Shown here: positions 26,099-34,967 of the stretch, piece by piece
Numbering within the stretch: position 1 is the first letter of the stretch
Layout: every line of letters begins with the position of its first letter
Assembly (NCBI GenBank): GCA_019285715.1
Contig: CP079108.1
Span: forward strand, 1,131,001-1,195,000
DNA length: 64,000 bases
Reading direction: 5' to 3'
DNA from: Sphingosinicellaceae bacterium
GTDB lineage: Bacteria; Pseudomonadota; Alphaproteobacteria; Sphingomonadales; Sphingomonadaceae
Made by a program: the position numbers and the translations under genes
The notes under the pieces: generated by a model
What the model was told of the DNA's origin: nothing
Database searches by the model: none
What the model saw: the letters and a program-made list of their open reading frames with translations, nothing else

Positions 26099-28147
26099 AT
26101 GAGCTACCGCCTGGGCGTCGATGTCGGCGGTACGTTTACCGATCTGCTGCTGTTGAACGAGGCGAACGGCGCGTTCTGGCGGCAGAAGACGCCGTCGACG
26201 CCGCACGACAGTTCGGAGGGTATCCTGATCGGCGTGCACAAGATCTGTGCCGACGCCGGGATCGCGGTCAGCGATGTCGAGGTTTTCCTGCACGGCACCA
26301 CCGTCGCCACCAATGCGGTGCTGGAAGGGAAGGGCGCGCGCGTCGGCCTGATCGTCACGACCGGCTACCGGCAAGTCATGCAGATCGCCCGCTCGTTCGT
26401 GCCGGGGGGCCTGGCGGGCTGGATCGTCTGGCCGAAGCCGCAACCGATGGCGGCACTCGAGGACACCTTCGAGATCGCCGGGCGGGTCGACGCGCAGGGC
26501 AACGAGATCCGCGCGCTCGACGAGACCGAAATCCGTGCCCAACTGGTGAAACTCAAGGCGCAGGGCGTCGAGGCGCTGACCGTCAGCCTGATGAACGCCT
26601 ATCTCAACGGTACGCACGAACGCCGCGTCGCTGAATTGGCCGCCGAGATCATGCCCGATGTGCCGATCTCGCTGAGCCACGTCGTGCTGCCCGAGATGCA
26701 GGAGTACGAGCGCACGCTGACCACGGTCGCCAATGCCGCGGTGCGCCCGATCGTCGGGCGTTATGTCCGCAGCCTGCGCGGCAAGCTGCGTGACGCGGGC
26801 ATGTCCGGCAAGCTGTCGCTGCTGCGCTCCGATGGCGGGCTGATGACCTCGGAGAAGTCGGAGGAGCACCCGGTCTCGCTGCTGATGTCGGGTCCGGCGG
26901 GCGGTGTTACCGGCGCGATCTGGGTCGGCAAGAACAGCGGCATCCGCAATATCCTGACGCTCGACGTCGGCGGCACCTCGACCGATGTCGCGCTGATCGA
27001 GAACCTCGAGGCGCGCCGCGTCCGCACCACCGAGGTCGGCCACCTGTCAGTGCGCGCCTCTGCCCTCGACGTGAAGACGATCGGCGCTGGCGGCGGCTCG
27101 ATCGCCTACGTGCCCGAGCTCACCGGCGCGCTGCGGGTCGGACCGCAGTCGGCTGGTGCGGTTCCCGGCCCCGTCGCCTACGGCAAGGGCGGCACCCTGC
27201 CGACCGTGACCGACGCCAACGTCGTGCTCGGCTATCTGCCGGAGGCGCTGCTCGGCGGCACTTTCAAGCTCGACCGGCCAGGTGCGACCAGGGCGGTCCA
27301 GACCATCGCCGACGCGCTGGGTATCGACCTGTACGCTGCCGCCCGCGGCATCATCGACATCGTCAACGAGAACATGTTCGGCGCGCTGCGCATGATCTCG
27401 GTGCAGCAGGGCTACGATCCGCGCGACTTCGCGCTGATGGGCTTCGGCGGCGCCGGCCCGCTTCACGTCAACGCGGTCGCCCGGCTGATGGGCAGCTGGC
27501 CAGCGGTCTCGCCGGTATCGCCCGGCGTGCTGTGTGCGCTCGGCGACGCGACGACGCGGATGCGGACCGAGACCGCACGCTCGTTCTCGAAGCTGGTGCC
27601 GAACACCGACCTCGCCGAACTGGAGGCGATCCTCGACGAGATGGCGGCGCAAACCCGCAAGGAACTCGAGGGCGAAGGCATCGCTCCAGCGGACGTCTCC
27701 ATCACCTTCGAGATCGACCTGCGCTATTCGGGGCAGGCGTTCGAGGTGCCGATGGAAGTCACCCGCACGCAGCTTTCCGAGAACGGCATCGCGGGGCTGG
27801 TCGAGCGGTTCGACGAGGAACACCGCCGGCTGTTCACCTTTAACATGGCGAGCGCACACGAGATCGTGAATTTGCGCGCGGTCGCGATGGGCCTGGCGCT
27901 CGACCTGCCCGCCGCGAGGCTGCCGGAAGGCAATGGCGATCCCGCCGCCGCCAAGCTGCGCGACCATCAGCTGTGGATGAACGGTGCCATGCAGCCTGCG
28001 GTGATCTACGACCGCGCGAAGCTGATGGCCAAGGACGCAATCGTCGGTCCGGCAATCGTCATCGAGATGGATTCGACGACGCTGATCGAGAGTGGCTGCG
28101 TTGCCACTGTCGACCATGTCGGCAACATCCTGATCAACCAGGCTTGA
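26099..28147 (+). CDS. hyuA: Hydantoinase/oxoprolinase subunit A
   Basis: A 682-residue ATP-binding subunit of the HyuA/5-oxoprolinase/acetone-carboxylase family. The N-terminal ASKHA phosphate loop is LGVDVGGTFTDLL, followed by FLHGTTVATNAVLEGKGA. A second nucleotide loop LTLDVGGTSTDVALI (about 295-310) and GGGSIAYV follow, and the C-terminal domain reads FGGAGPLHVNAVA. These enzymes use ATP to open a cyclic amide or activate a substrate for carboxylation, always with a B subunit, which follows 10 bases downstream. The start ATG has GAAGGA upstream; the longer open frame into the HMGL gene is rejected. The substrate is unknown: hydantoin, lactam, 5-oxoproline-like or ketone. Confidence 0.93.
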   Translation: MSYRLGVDVGGTFTDLLLLNEANGAFWRQKTPSTPHDSSEGILIGVHKICADAGIAVSDVEVFLHGTTVATNAVLEGKGARVGLIVTTGYRQVMQIARSFVPGGLAGWIVWPKPQPMAALEDTFEIAGRVDAQGNEIRALDETEIRAQLVKLKAQGVEALTVSLMNAYLNGTHERRVAELAAEIMPDVPISLSHVVLPEMQEYERTLTTVANAAVRPIVGRYVRSLRGKLRDAGMSGKLSLLRSDGGLMTSEKSEEHPVSLLMSGPAGGVTGAIWVGKNSGIRNILTLDVGGTSTDVALIENLEARRVRTTEVGHLSVRASALDVKTIGAGGGSIAYVPELTGALRVGPQSAGAVPGPVAYGKGGTLPTVTDANVVLGYLPEALLGGTFKLDRPGATRAVQTIADALGIDLYAAARGIIDIVNENMFGALRMISVQQGYDPRDFALMGFGGAGPLHVNAVARLMGSWPAVSPVSPGVLCALGDATTRMRTETARSFSKLVPNTDLAELEAILDEMAAQTRKELEGEGIAPADVSITFEIDLRYSGQAFEVPMEVTRTQLSENGIAGLVERFDEEHRRLFTFNMASAHEIVNLRAVAMGLALDLPAARLPEGNGDPAAAKLRDHQLWMNGAMQPAVIYDRAKLMAKDAIVGPAIVIEMDSTTLIESGCVATVDHVGNILINQA

Positions 28148-28157
28148 GGGAAGACCG

Positions 28158-30035
28158 ATGCCCGCACAGATCATCGAGACCAACGCGACGCCGTTCGAGA
28201 AGCTCGCGATCGACCCGGTCACCCTCGACATCATCGAGAATGCGCTGCGCAATTCGCGGGTCGAGATGGACGCAACGCTGGTGCGCACCGCGATGTCACC
28301 CGGCATTCGGGAGCAGGGCGACGCCTTCCCGCTCATCGCCGACTGCAAGGGCCGGATGATCGTCGGCCAGTTCGGTTCGTACATCGGGCCGTTCCTCGAG
28401 CGCTATTCGGGCACGCTGGAGGAGGGCGACATGATTCTGTTGTCCGACCCTTATTCGGTCGGCGGTGCGGTCAGCCACTGCAACGACTGGATGGTGCTGC
28501 TGCCAGTCTTCAAGGACGGCCGCGTCATCGCCTACACCTCGATGTTCGGGCACATGTCCGACATCGGCGGCAAGGTCGCGGGATCGATGCCGATCGACGC
28601 CACGTCGATCTTCCAGGAAGGCGTCCGCATCCCGCCGGTGAAGATCTACAAGAAGGGTGTCTACAACGAGGACGTAATCAGCCTGATCATGCACCAGACG
28701 CGGACGCCCGAGTGGTGCGCTGCCGACCTGAATGCCCTGATCGCGTCGTGCCGCGTCGCCTCGCGGCGCGTCATCGAGATGGCCGAGCGCTTCGGCGACG
28801 ACGTCTTCACCTCGGCCTGCGACGAGCTGCTCGCCCGCAATCACAAGGCGATGAAGCACCTGATCGCGAACGCCATCGGCGAGACCCCGGTCAGCTTCGA
28901 AGACTACCTCTGCGACGACGGCATGGGTTACGGCCCGTACAAGATCAAATGCACGATGTGGCGCGAGAACGGGCGCGTCGTGCTCGACTTCGACGGTACC
29001 GATCCGCAGAGCCGCGCTTCGATCAATTTCCTGCTCAACGAGAACATGTTCCGGATGTTCTTCGGGATCTACATGATCATGATCTTCGATCCGCAGATCC
29101 TGTTCAACGACGGTTTCTACGACCTGATCGACGTCCGCATCCCGGAGGGCTCGCTGCTCAAGCCGAAGTTTCCGGCGGCCCTGTCCGGTCGGACCCACGC
29201 CCTGGGGCGCATCTTCGACATCCTCGGCGGGCTGCTCGGCCAGAAGACCCCCGAATTCCTGTGTGCCGCCGGTTTCTCGTCGTCGCCGCACCTGTTTTAT
29301 TCGGGCACCGACCGAAAGGGCGAGTATTTCCAGCTGTTCCAGATCGCGTTCGGCGGCATCCCCGGCCGGCCGATGGGCGATGGCCCCGACGGCCACTCGC
29401 TGTGGCCGGGCTTCACCAACGTGCCCAACGAGTTCCTCGAACGCTATTTCCCGCTGGTCATCGAGCGTTACGAGACGGTCGCGGATTCGGGCGGCGCGGG
29501 GCTGCACCGTGGCGGTAATGGCATCCTGATGTCGTACCGCTTCCTCGAGCCCGGCGTCATCGCGATCCACGACGACCGCTGGTTCGTCCCGCCCTGGGGC
29601 GTCAACGGCGGCAAGCCGGGGGCGCGGGCGCGGAAGGTCCTTGAGAAAGCCGACGGCACCCAGACCATCGTCGGCAACAAGGTCGAGAATATCGAGGTCC
29701 ACGCGAACGACGTGCTGCACTTCATCACCTGGGGCGGCGGCGGCTGGGGCGATCCCCTGCTGCGCGATCCGGCACTTGTCGCGAAGGAGATCGTCCAGGG
29801 CCTCGTCACGGTCGAGGGCGCTCGGTCCTACGGTGTCGTGATGGGAGCGGACGGCGCGGCCGACGCGGCCGCCACCACCGCCCTCCGCGCTGCGATGAGC
29901 GCCGCGCGCGGCCCCGCCGACCTGTTCGACTTCGGGCCGCCGATCGAGCAGTTGCGCGCCAACTGCCTCGCCGAGACCGGCCTTCCCGCCCCGATCCAGC
30001 CGTACTGGGCCGACTACGCAATGGCGGCGGAGTGA
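28158..30035 (+). CDS. hyuB: Hydantoinase/oxoprolinase subunit B
   Basis: A 625-residue partner of HyuA. The N-terminus PVTLDIIENALRNSRVEMDATLVRTAMSP (in part) and the core segments GDMILLSDPYSVGGAVSHCND, VAGSMPIDATSIFQEG and GGGGWGDPLLRDPA define the HyuB family. HCND and the nearby acidic residues probably bind the catalytic metal. The length is slightly above the usual 520-590 through the C-terminal region. GAGGGAAG precedes the ATG, and the next gene starts 4 bases after its stop. In known ATP-dependent N-methylhydantoinases and caprolactamases the A2B2 complex is cytoplasmic. Confidence 0.93.
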   Translation: MPAQIIETNATPFEKLAIDPVTLDIIENALRNSRVEMDATLVRTAMSPGIREQGDAFPLIADCKGRMIVGQFGSYIGPFLERYSGTLEEGDMILLSDPYSVGGAVSHCNDWMVLLPVFKDGRVIAYTSMFGHMSDIGGKVAGSMPIDATSIFQEGVRIPPVKIYKKGVYNEDVISLIMHQTRTPEWCAADLNALIASCRVASRRVIEMAERFGDDVFTSACDELLARNHKAMKHLIANAIGETPVSFEDYLCDDGMGYGPYKIKCTMWRENGRVVLDFDGTDPQSRASINFLLNENMFRMFFGIYMIMIFDPQILFNDGFYDLIDVRIPEGSLLKPKFPAALSGRTHALGRIFDILGGLLGQKTPEFLCAAGFSSSPHLFYSGTDRKGEYFQLFQIAFGGIPGRPMGDGPDGHSLWPGFTNVPNEFLERYFPLVIERYETVADSGGAGLHRGGNGILMSYRFLEPGVIAIHDDRWFVPPWGVNGGKPGARARKVLEKADGTQTIVGNKVENIEVHANDVLHFITWGGGGWGDPLLRDPALVAKEIVQGLVTVEGARSYGVVMGADGAADAAATTALRAAMSAARGPADLFDFGPPIEQLRANCLAETGLPAPIQPYWADYAMAAE

Positions 30036-30039
30036 TCCG

Positions 30040-31236
30040 ATGATGGCAGAGAACACCGGCGCGCTGAAAGACATCCGCGTCATCGAAATGGGCCAGCTCA
30101 TCGCCGGTCCGTTCTGCGGACAGCTGCTCGGCGACATGGGGGCCGAGGTCATCAAGGTCGAGCCTCCGAAGCAGGGCGACCCGATGCGCAACTGGGGCCA
30201 CGGCGACGAGAAACTGTGGTGGGAGGTCGTCGCCCGCAACAAGAAGTCGGTTTCGGTCAACCTGCGCATTCCCGAAGGCCAGGAGATCATCCGCAAGCTG
30301 GTCGCGACCGCCGATATCCTGATCGAGAATTTCAAGCCCGGCACGCTCGAGAAATGGGGTCTCGCGCCCGACCTTCTACTCGAGATCAATCCGCGGCTGA
30401 TCATCGTCCGCGTCTCCGGCTACGGCCAGTCGGGGCCGTACAGCGGGCGCGCCGGCTTCGGCGGCATCGGCGAGGCGATGGGCGGCTGGCGCTACATCGT
30501 CGGCGATCCCGACCGCGCGCCGAGCCGGATGGGCGTTTCGATCGGCGACAGCCTCGCGGCGACCTACGGCTGCATGGGGGCATTGGCCGCGCTTCATGCC
30601 CGCGAGACCACGGGCAAGGGTCAGGTCGTCGACAGCGCGCTCTACGAAGCCGTGCTGCAGGTCATGGAGAGCCTGGTGCCCGAGTATGTCGTGGCGGGCC
30701 ACGTTCGCCACCGCACCGGATCGGTGCTCGAGGGTATCGCCCCGTCCAACGTCTATGCGTGTTCGGACGGCGAGTATCTGATCGGGGCGAACCAGGACGC
30801 CGTCTTCGCCCGCCTGTGCGCGGCGATGGGCCGCCCCGAGCTTTCCGCCGATCCGCGCTATGTCGACCATGTCTCGCGCGGCCGGAACCAGAAGCAACTC
30901 GACGATCTGATCGAGGCGTGGACGCGCACGCACACGATCGCGGAGGTCGAAGCGCTGATGATCGAGCACAGCGTACCCGCCGGCAAGATCTTCCGTGCCG
31001 CCGAGATGCTGGAGGACCCGCACTTCGCGGCGCGCGACTCACTGGTCGAGGTCGATTCGCCACGCTGGGGGAAGTTCAAGATGCAGAACGCGTTCCCTCG
31101 GCTATCCGACACCCCCGGCGGCATCCGCAGCCTAGCTCCAAGCGAGATCGGGCAAGACAACGAGGCGGTCTACAAGGGACTGCTCGGCATGCACGAAACC
31201 GAGATCGCGACGCTGAAGGCTGCCGGTGCGATATGA
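30040..31236 (+). CDS. Class III CoA-transferase (CaiB/BaiF family)
   Basis: A 398-residue CoA-transferase. The N-terminus (RVIEMGQLIAGPFCGQLLGDMGAEVIKVEPP in part), RNKKSVSVNLR, LIENFKPGTLEKWGL, SGYGQSGPY and GVSIGDSLAATYG are standard motifs; the Asp in GDSLA is the likely catalytic residue. It moves CoA between an acyl-CoA and a free acid without covalent ping-pong intermediates of the class I kind. Its position right after hyuAB and with an HMGL-like lyase suggests that a ring-opened acid is converted to its thioester and then cleaved (inference). The stop codon overlaps the next start in ATGA. Confidence 0.92.
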   Translation: MMAENTGALKDIRVIEMGQLIAGPFCGQLLGDMGAEVIKVEPPKQGDPMRNWGHGDEKLWWEVVARNKKSVSVNLRIPEGQEIIRKLVATADILIENFKPGTLEKWGLAPDLLLEINPRLIIVRVSGYGQSGPYSGRAGFGGIGEAMGGWRYIVGDPDRAPSRMGVSIGDSLAATYGCMGALAALHARETTGKGQVVDSALYEAVLQVMESLVPEYVVAGHVRHRTGSVLEGIAPSNVYACSDGEYLIGANQDAVFARLCAAMGRPELSADPRYVDHVSRGRNQKQLDDLIEAWTRTHTIAEVEALMIEHSVPAGKIFRAAEMLEDPHFAARDSLVEVDSPRWGKFKMQNAFPRLSDTPGGIRSLAPSEIGQDNEAVYKGLLGMHETEIATLKAAGAI

Positions 31237-31853
31237 GCGACGACCGCCACGACAGCTACGCGGGCATCTTCGACGGCCACCTGCAGCCCGGCAATAAGGT
31301 CGCGTTGCTGATCGTCGATGTGGTGGTCGCCTATCTCGATCCGGCATCGCCGCTGTACGCGCATGCCGAGCCGGCCCTCGCCTCGAACGAGCGGCTGGTC
31401 GCTGCCGCGCGCGCGGGCGGCGTGGCGGTTATCTATACTAACGTCGAATACCAGGCCGGCGGCGTCGACGGCGGCTATTTTTACCGCAAGGTTCCGGCGC
31501 TGAAGGCCTTTCTCAAGGGCTCGCCACTCGGCGCCTTTCCGGCGACGCTGCAGCCGCGCGCTGACGAGATCGTCGTCACCAAGCAATATGCGTCCGCGTT
31601 CTTCGGCACCTCGCTGGCGGCGACGCTGCATGCCATCGGCGTCGATACGCTGCTGATCACCGGTTTCTCGACCTCGGGCTGCGTGCGGGCGACCACCCTC
31701 GACGCGTTGCAGAACGGCTTCGCGCCGTTCGTCGTCGCCGATGCCTGCGCCGACCGTCATCCTGGCCCGCACGAGGCGAACCTGTTCGATCTCCAGGCCA
31801 AGTACGCCGAAGTGATCGACGAAGCCCGCGCGCTCGCGATGCTGGGCGCGTAG
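31233..31853 (+). CDS. Isochorismatase-family cysteine hydrolase
   Basis: A 206-residue cytoplasmic hydrolase with the catalytic triad D29-K117-C150 (LLIVDVV, VTKQYAS, TSGCVRATT). In this superfamily a Cys nucleophile with Asp and Lys marks amidases such as N-carbamoylsarcosine amidohydrolase, nicotinamidase and ureidoacrylate amidase; the Lys/Cys pair excludes a non-catalytic relative. N-carbamoylsarcosine amidase works directly after ATP-dependent N-methylhydantoinase in creatinine breakdown, so this neighbour of hyuAB might remove the carbamoyl or amide group from the ring-opened product (inference). Translation is coupled to the CoA-transferase by ATGA. Confidence 0.9.
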   Translation: MSDDRHDSYAGIFDGHLQPGNKVALLIVDVVVAYLDPASPLYAHAEPALASNERLVAAARAGGVAVIYTNVEYQAGGVDGGYFYRKVPALKAFLKGSPLGAFPATLQPRADEIVVTKQYASAFFGTSLAATLHAIGVDTLLITGFSTSGCVRATTLDALQNGFAPFVVADACADRHPGPHEANLFDLQAKYAEVIDEARALAMLGA

Positions 31854-31962
31854 CGGCTGGGGACCAGGATCGGACTGTCCGGCCCGGGCATTTGCCGTCA
31901 AGTTCGGCTGGCGACGGTGACATCCGCCGACCCGGCCTGAGGCCGCAGTCCGGTCACTCGCC

Positions 31963-32622
31963 CTATAGATACGGTGCCGGAGGGTGGGTCGCCGTGCCGA
32001 AATAGGCGTTCCGCGCGCGCCGGATGTGCGAGGTCATGATGGCCCCCGCCCAGGTCGGATCGTGCGCCTCGAAGGCTGCGATGATTTCCTCGTGATCGGT
32101 CTGGCTCTGCTCGAGCTGCTGGCGGGAATAGCGTTGCGCCGTCTGGTGGATCACGGGGACGAGGACGAGCCGGCTCATCATCGTGACCAGCAGCTCCGAT
32201 CCGGTCGCCTCCAGGATGAGCCGATGGAAGACGAAATTCTCGTGGAGGAAGACATCGACGTCGGGTACCGGCAGGTCGATGCCCTTGCGGCTGGCGGCAC
32301 TCGACGTCTTCAGCCGCGCGATCGTGTCATCGGTCATGACGCGGGCGGCGCGCTCGGCGACGTGCGCCTCCAGCATCGTCCGCAGCATGAACAAATCCTC
32401 GATTGCATTCGCCGACCAGTTGCTGACGAAGGTCCGGTTGCTGTCGCTGCGTGCGAGGAACATCTCGGCCTCGAGCCGCTGCATGGCGACGCGCACCGGC
32501 GTTCGCGAGACACCGCACAGCGCGGCGATGTCCTCCTCGGTCAGCTGACTGCCCGGCGCGAGCGAGCCGTCGAGAATACCGGCGCGCACGATCCGGTAGG
32601 CATGTTCACTGGATTTCGACAT
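31963..32622 (-). CDS. GntR-family regulator, FCD type
   Basis: A 219-residue repressor-type regulator. The N-terminal winged helix (about 5-70: YRIVRAGILDGSLAPGSQL, LCGVSRTPVRVAMQRLEAE) is followed by an all-helical FCD ligand domain (about 85-215) with metal-binding residues of the type D/H (VFLHENFVFHRLILEATG; HEEIIAAFEAHD). The start MSKSSEHAYR has GGAAG nearby; a start 12 codons upstream is possible. It converges on the cysteine hydrolase gene and is divergent from the P450. It probably controls the hydantoinase operon, the P450 side, or both. Confidence 0.88.
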   Translation of the reverse strand: MSKSSEHAYRIVRAGILDGSLAPGSQLTEEDIAALCGVSRTPVRVAMQRLEAEMFLARSDSNRTFVSNWSANAIEDLFMLRTMLEAHVAERAARVMTDDTIARLKTSSAASRKGIDLPVPDVDVFLHENFVFHRLILEATGSELLVTMMSRLVLVPVIHQTAQRYSRQQLEQSQTDHEEIIAAFEAHDPTWAGAIMTSHIRRARNAYFGTATHPPAPYL

Positions 32623-32703
32623 CCGCTTCCAGCTATCCGATCTGCGCACCGGATGCACGACCCCATCGCGCGTCGAGCCGAACCCACCTGACGCCCCATT
32701 GCG

Positions 32704-32722
32704 TGGTCGTCACCTGCGACCA
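32704..32722. promoter_or_regulatory. Dyad between GntR and P450 genes
   Basis: TGGTCG and CGACCA flank a 7-base spacer in the divergent intergenic region. It could bind a regulator. It does not match the GTATAC-centred site upstream of the operon, so if real it may serve TetR rather than GntR. Confidence 0.3.
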
Positions 32723-32761
32723 TTACCAAGGACTAAGGCAAGCGCGGGCGATCCAAATTGC

Positions 32762-32789
32762 TTGACAGCGCTGCGGCATTAAATAAATG
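32762..32789 (+). promoter_or_regulatory. Possible promoter of the P450 gene
   Basis: A perfect TTGACA at 32762-32767 is followed after 16 bases by TAAATG (32784-32789) in a locally AT-rich patch 45 bases ahead of the P450 start. The -10 is weak. Confidence 0.35.
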
Positions 32790-32833
32790 TACGTCAGTTA
32801 ATTCACAGGTCGGGCCTTGGGGAGGGCAGGAAC

Positions 32834-34078
32834 GTGGGCGTCCAGATCGATGATTTTAGCTTGCTGGACCCGATGGTTCAGAGCAATCCACGCCCGTTCT
32901 ATGCGCTGCTGCACGAGCAGCGCCCGGTCTATCGAATGCCCGAAACCGGAATGTTCGTCGTCTCGCGCTACGAGGATGTCCGCGCGGTGCTACGCGATAC
33001 CGTCAGCTTCTCGAGCAACACCGACGTGAGCACCGGCATCAATGGCGCGTCCTATCACGTGCACGAGGCGGTGCTGGCGGAGCGCGGCTGGTCGCATGTC
33101 CAGACCCTGCAGCGCACCGACCCGCCCGAGCATGGCCGCTACCGGCGCCTGCTCGATCAGGTCTTCAACATCCACCTGGTGCGAAACCTCGAGCCGCACA
33201 TCGCCGAGGTGGCCAACAGTCTGATCGACTCGTTCATCGCCCGTGGCACAGGCGAGTTCGTCTCGGAATTCGCGTTGCCGTTGCCGGGCATCATCATCGC
33301 CGAGCAGCTTGGGCTGGACCGCGACCGCGTGCCGACTTTCAAGAGCTGGGCCGACGCCATCCTAGCACCCGCTATGGTGCCGATGAACGAGGCCGAGCTG
33401 CGCGCAACCGCCGAGATCGAGCTCGAGATGCAGCATTTCCTCGCGGACATGTTCGAGAGCCGGCGCCGCGAGCCGAAGCCCGACATCATCTCGGCACTCG
33501 TCAACGCCCGCATCGAGGGCGAGGCGCCGCTGTCGATGCACGAGCTCCAGAACCTGATGCACCAGCTCATCTCGGGCGGCTACGATACGACGATCAGTGC
33601 GTTGGCGAACGGCCTCTGGCTGCTGCTGCGGTTTCCCGAACAGCTGGAGAAGCTGCGAGCCCGGCCGGAATTGATCAAGGGTTTCGTCGAGGAGGCGTTG
33701 CGCTACGAGAGCCCGGTCCAGGGCCTCGTCCGCCGGGCAACGCGCGATGTCGAGCTGCATGGCTGCGTGATCCCGCGGGAATCGGTCGTGATCGTCCGCT
33801 ACGGCGCGGCAAACCACGATCCGGCCAAGTTTCCCTGCCCGCATCAGTTCGATATCGAGCGCAAGAACGCCAGTGCGCACATGGCGTTCGGCAACGGCGT
33901 GCATTTCTGCGTCGGGCAACTGCTGGCCAAGCAGGAGCTCGTCACCGGCTTCGGTATCCTGCTCGACCGGCTCGCCGATATCGAGCTGGCCGCGCCGCTG
34001 CCCGATCCGCCACATCATCCGAGCCTGCTGCTGCACCCGATGAAGGAACTGCAGATCCGGTTCCGGGCGGCGCGGTAG
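32834..34078 (+). CDS. Cytochrome P450
   Basis: A 414-residue soluble class I bacterial P450. The heme loop FGNGVHFCVGQ puts Cys359 as thiolate ligand. The I-helix oxygen-activating motif is ISGGYDTT (Asp251-Thr252). The K-helix ExxR is EEALRYESPV, with PERF-like PCPHQFDIER before the heme loop. It is a GTG start with GGGAGGGCAGGAAC upstream. No ferredoxin or ferredoxin reductase is encoded nearby, so the redox partner must come from elsewhere. It should hydroxylate the compound handled by this module, or demethylate it. Confidence 0.93.
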   Translation: MGVQIDDFSLLDPMVQSNPRPFYALLHEQRPVYRMPETGMFVVSRYEDVRAVLRDTVSFSSNTDVSTGINGASYHVHEAVLAERGWSHVQTLQRTDPPEHGRYRRLLDQVFNIHLVRNLEPHIAEVANSLIDSFIARGTGEFVSEFALPLPGIIIAEQLGLDRDRVPTFKSWADAILAPAMVPMNEAELRATAEIELEMQHFLADMFESRRREPKPDIISALVNARIEGEAPLSMHELQNLMHQLISGGYDTTISALANGLWLLLRFPEQLEKLRARPELIKGFVEEALRYESPVQGLVRRATRDVELHGCVIPRESVVIVRYGAANHDPAKFPCPHQFDIERKNASAHMAFGNGVHFCVGQLLAKQELVTGFGILLDRLADIELAAPLPDPPHHPSLLLHPMKELQIRFRAAR

Positions 34079-34084
34079 CCGCTG

Positions 34085-34801
34085 GTGGCAAAACGTACAG
34101 CGTCCGAACACCGGACCATCCTCAAGCGCAAGTCGCCGGGCCGACCGGTAGGCACCACGGGTGCGGCGACCCGCGAGCGCATCCTGCAGACCTCGGCGTC
34201 GATGTTCGCGCTGCATGGCCTGCAGAACGTCAGCCTCGCGGAGATCGCGGGCGCGTGCGGGATGACGGCGCCGGCGATCTACAATCACTTTGCGTCGAAG
34301 GACGTCATCTTCATCGAAGTCGTGCGCACGATGTACGACGAGATCCTGCTGGCCTTCGTCGAGGCACTCGACAACGACCTCGGGCTGAACGCCTCGCTCG
34401 ACCGCGTGCTCGATACCTGCCTCGAGATCTACCGCGAGGACCAGGTGCTGGCGCGCCTGGGGCAGGAGGCAACGCTGCTGGCGGCACGTTCGCCGGGGCA
34501 TTATCCCGAGTTCCAGGAGCTGAAGAGCAAGTTGCAGGCGCTGTTCACGGCGGCGGTGGCGCGCGGCGTCAAGTGGGGCGAACTTTGCGCTTATACCGAC
34601 ATTGAGGAAACCGGTGCGATCCTACACCACCTCATCCTCGGGGGTATCAGCAGCCGCTCGCTGGCGGCACCATCGGAGGCCCAGTTCCGCCGGACCATCG
34701 AGGCGTTCCGTCGCCTGATGATACGGCGGCCAGCCCAAGACGCCAGGTTGAAGGACGGACCGGCCGCGCTTTCGGTCGTCCCCCGGTCCAACATCTCGTG
34801 A
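34085..34801 (+). CDS. TetR-family regulator
   Basis: A 238-residue regulator. The N-terminal helix-turn-helix (about 22-70) reads TRERILQTSASMFALHGLQN, VSLAEIAGACGMTAPAIYNHF and SKDVIF, typical of TetR/AcrR. The rest is the helical ligand-binding and dimer domain. It starts with a GTG 6 bases after the P450 stop, so it is probably co-transcribed with the P450, and lies 166 bases before the TonB receptor. It likely represses the receptor, its own operon, or both (inference). Confidence 0.87.
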   Translation: MAKRTASEHRTILKRKSPGRPVGTTGAATRERILQTSASMFALHGLQNVSLAEIAGACGMTAPAIYNHFASKDVIFIEVVRTMYDEILLAFVEALDNDLGLNASLDRVLDTCLEIYREDQVLARLGQEATLLAARSPGHYPEFQELKSKLQALFTAAVARGVKWGELCAYTDIEETGAILHHLILGGISSRSLAAPSEAQFRRTIEAFRRLMIRRPAQDARLKDGPAALSVVPRSNIS

Positions 34802-34967
34802 TCGGCATCGTGTCAAGCAAGAAGGGTAATGCGTACTGACCTAGCAATAGTGCCATGTTGACACTGACAGGCAGCGCAGCCCAACATCGGCAGCAACGCT
34901 GTATAAAACAGTTCAAGCAGCAAGCAGACTGCTGAATAAAAACGCGGCCAATTGGGGAGGAACCGAC

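Noticed and set aside
28296-30404. A 702-codon open frame on the minus strand
   Set aside because: It is antisense to hyuB, whose family motifs are complete on the plus strand.
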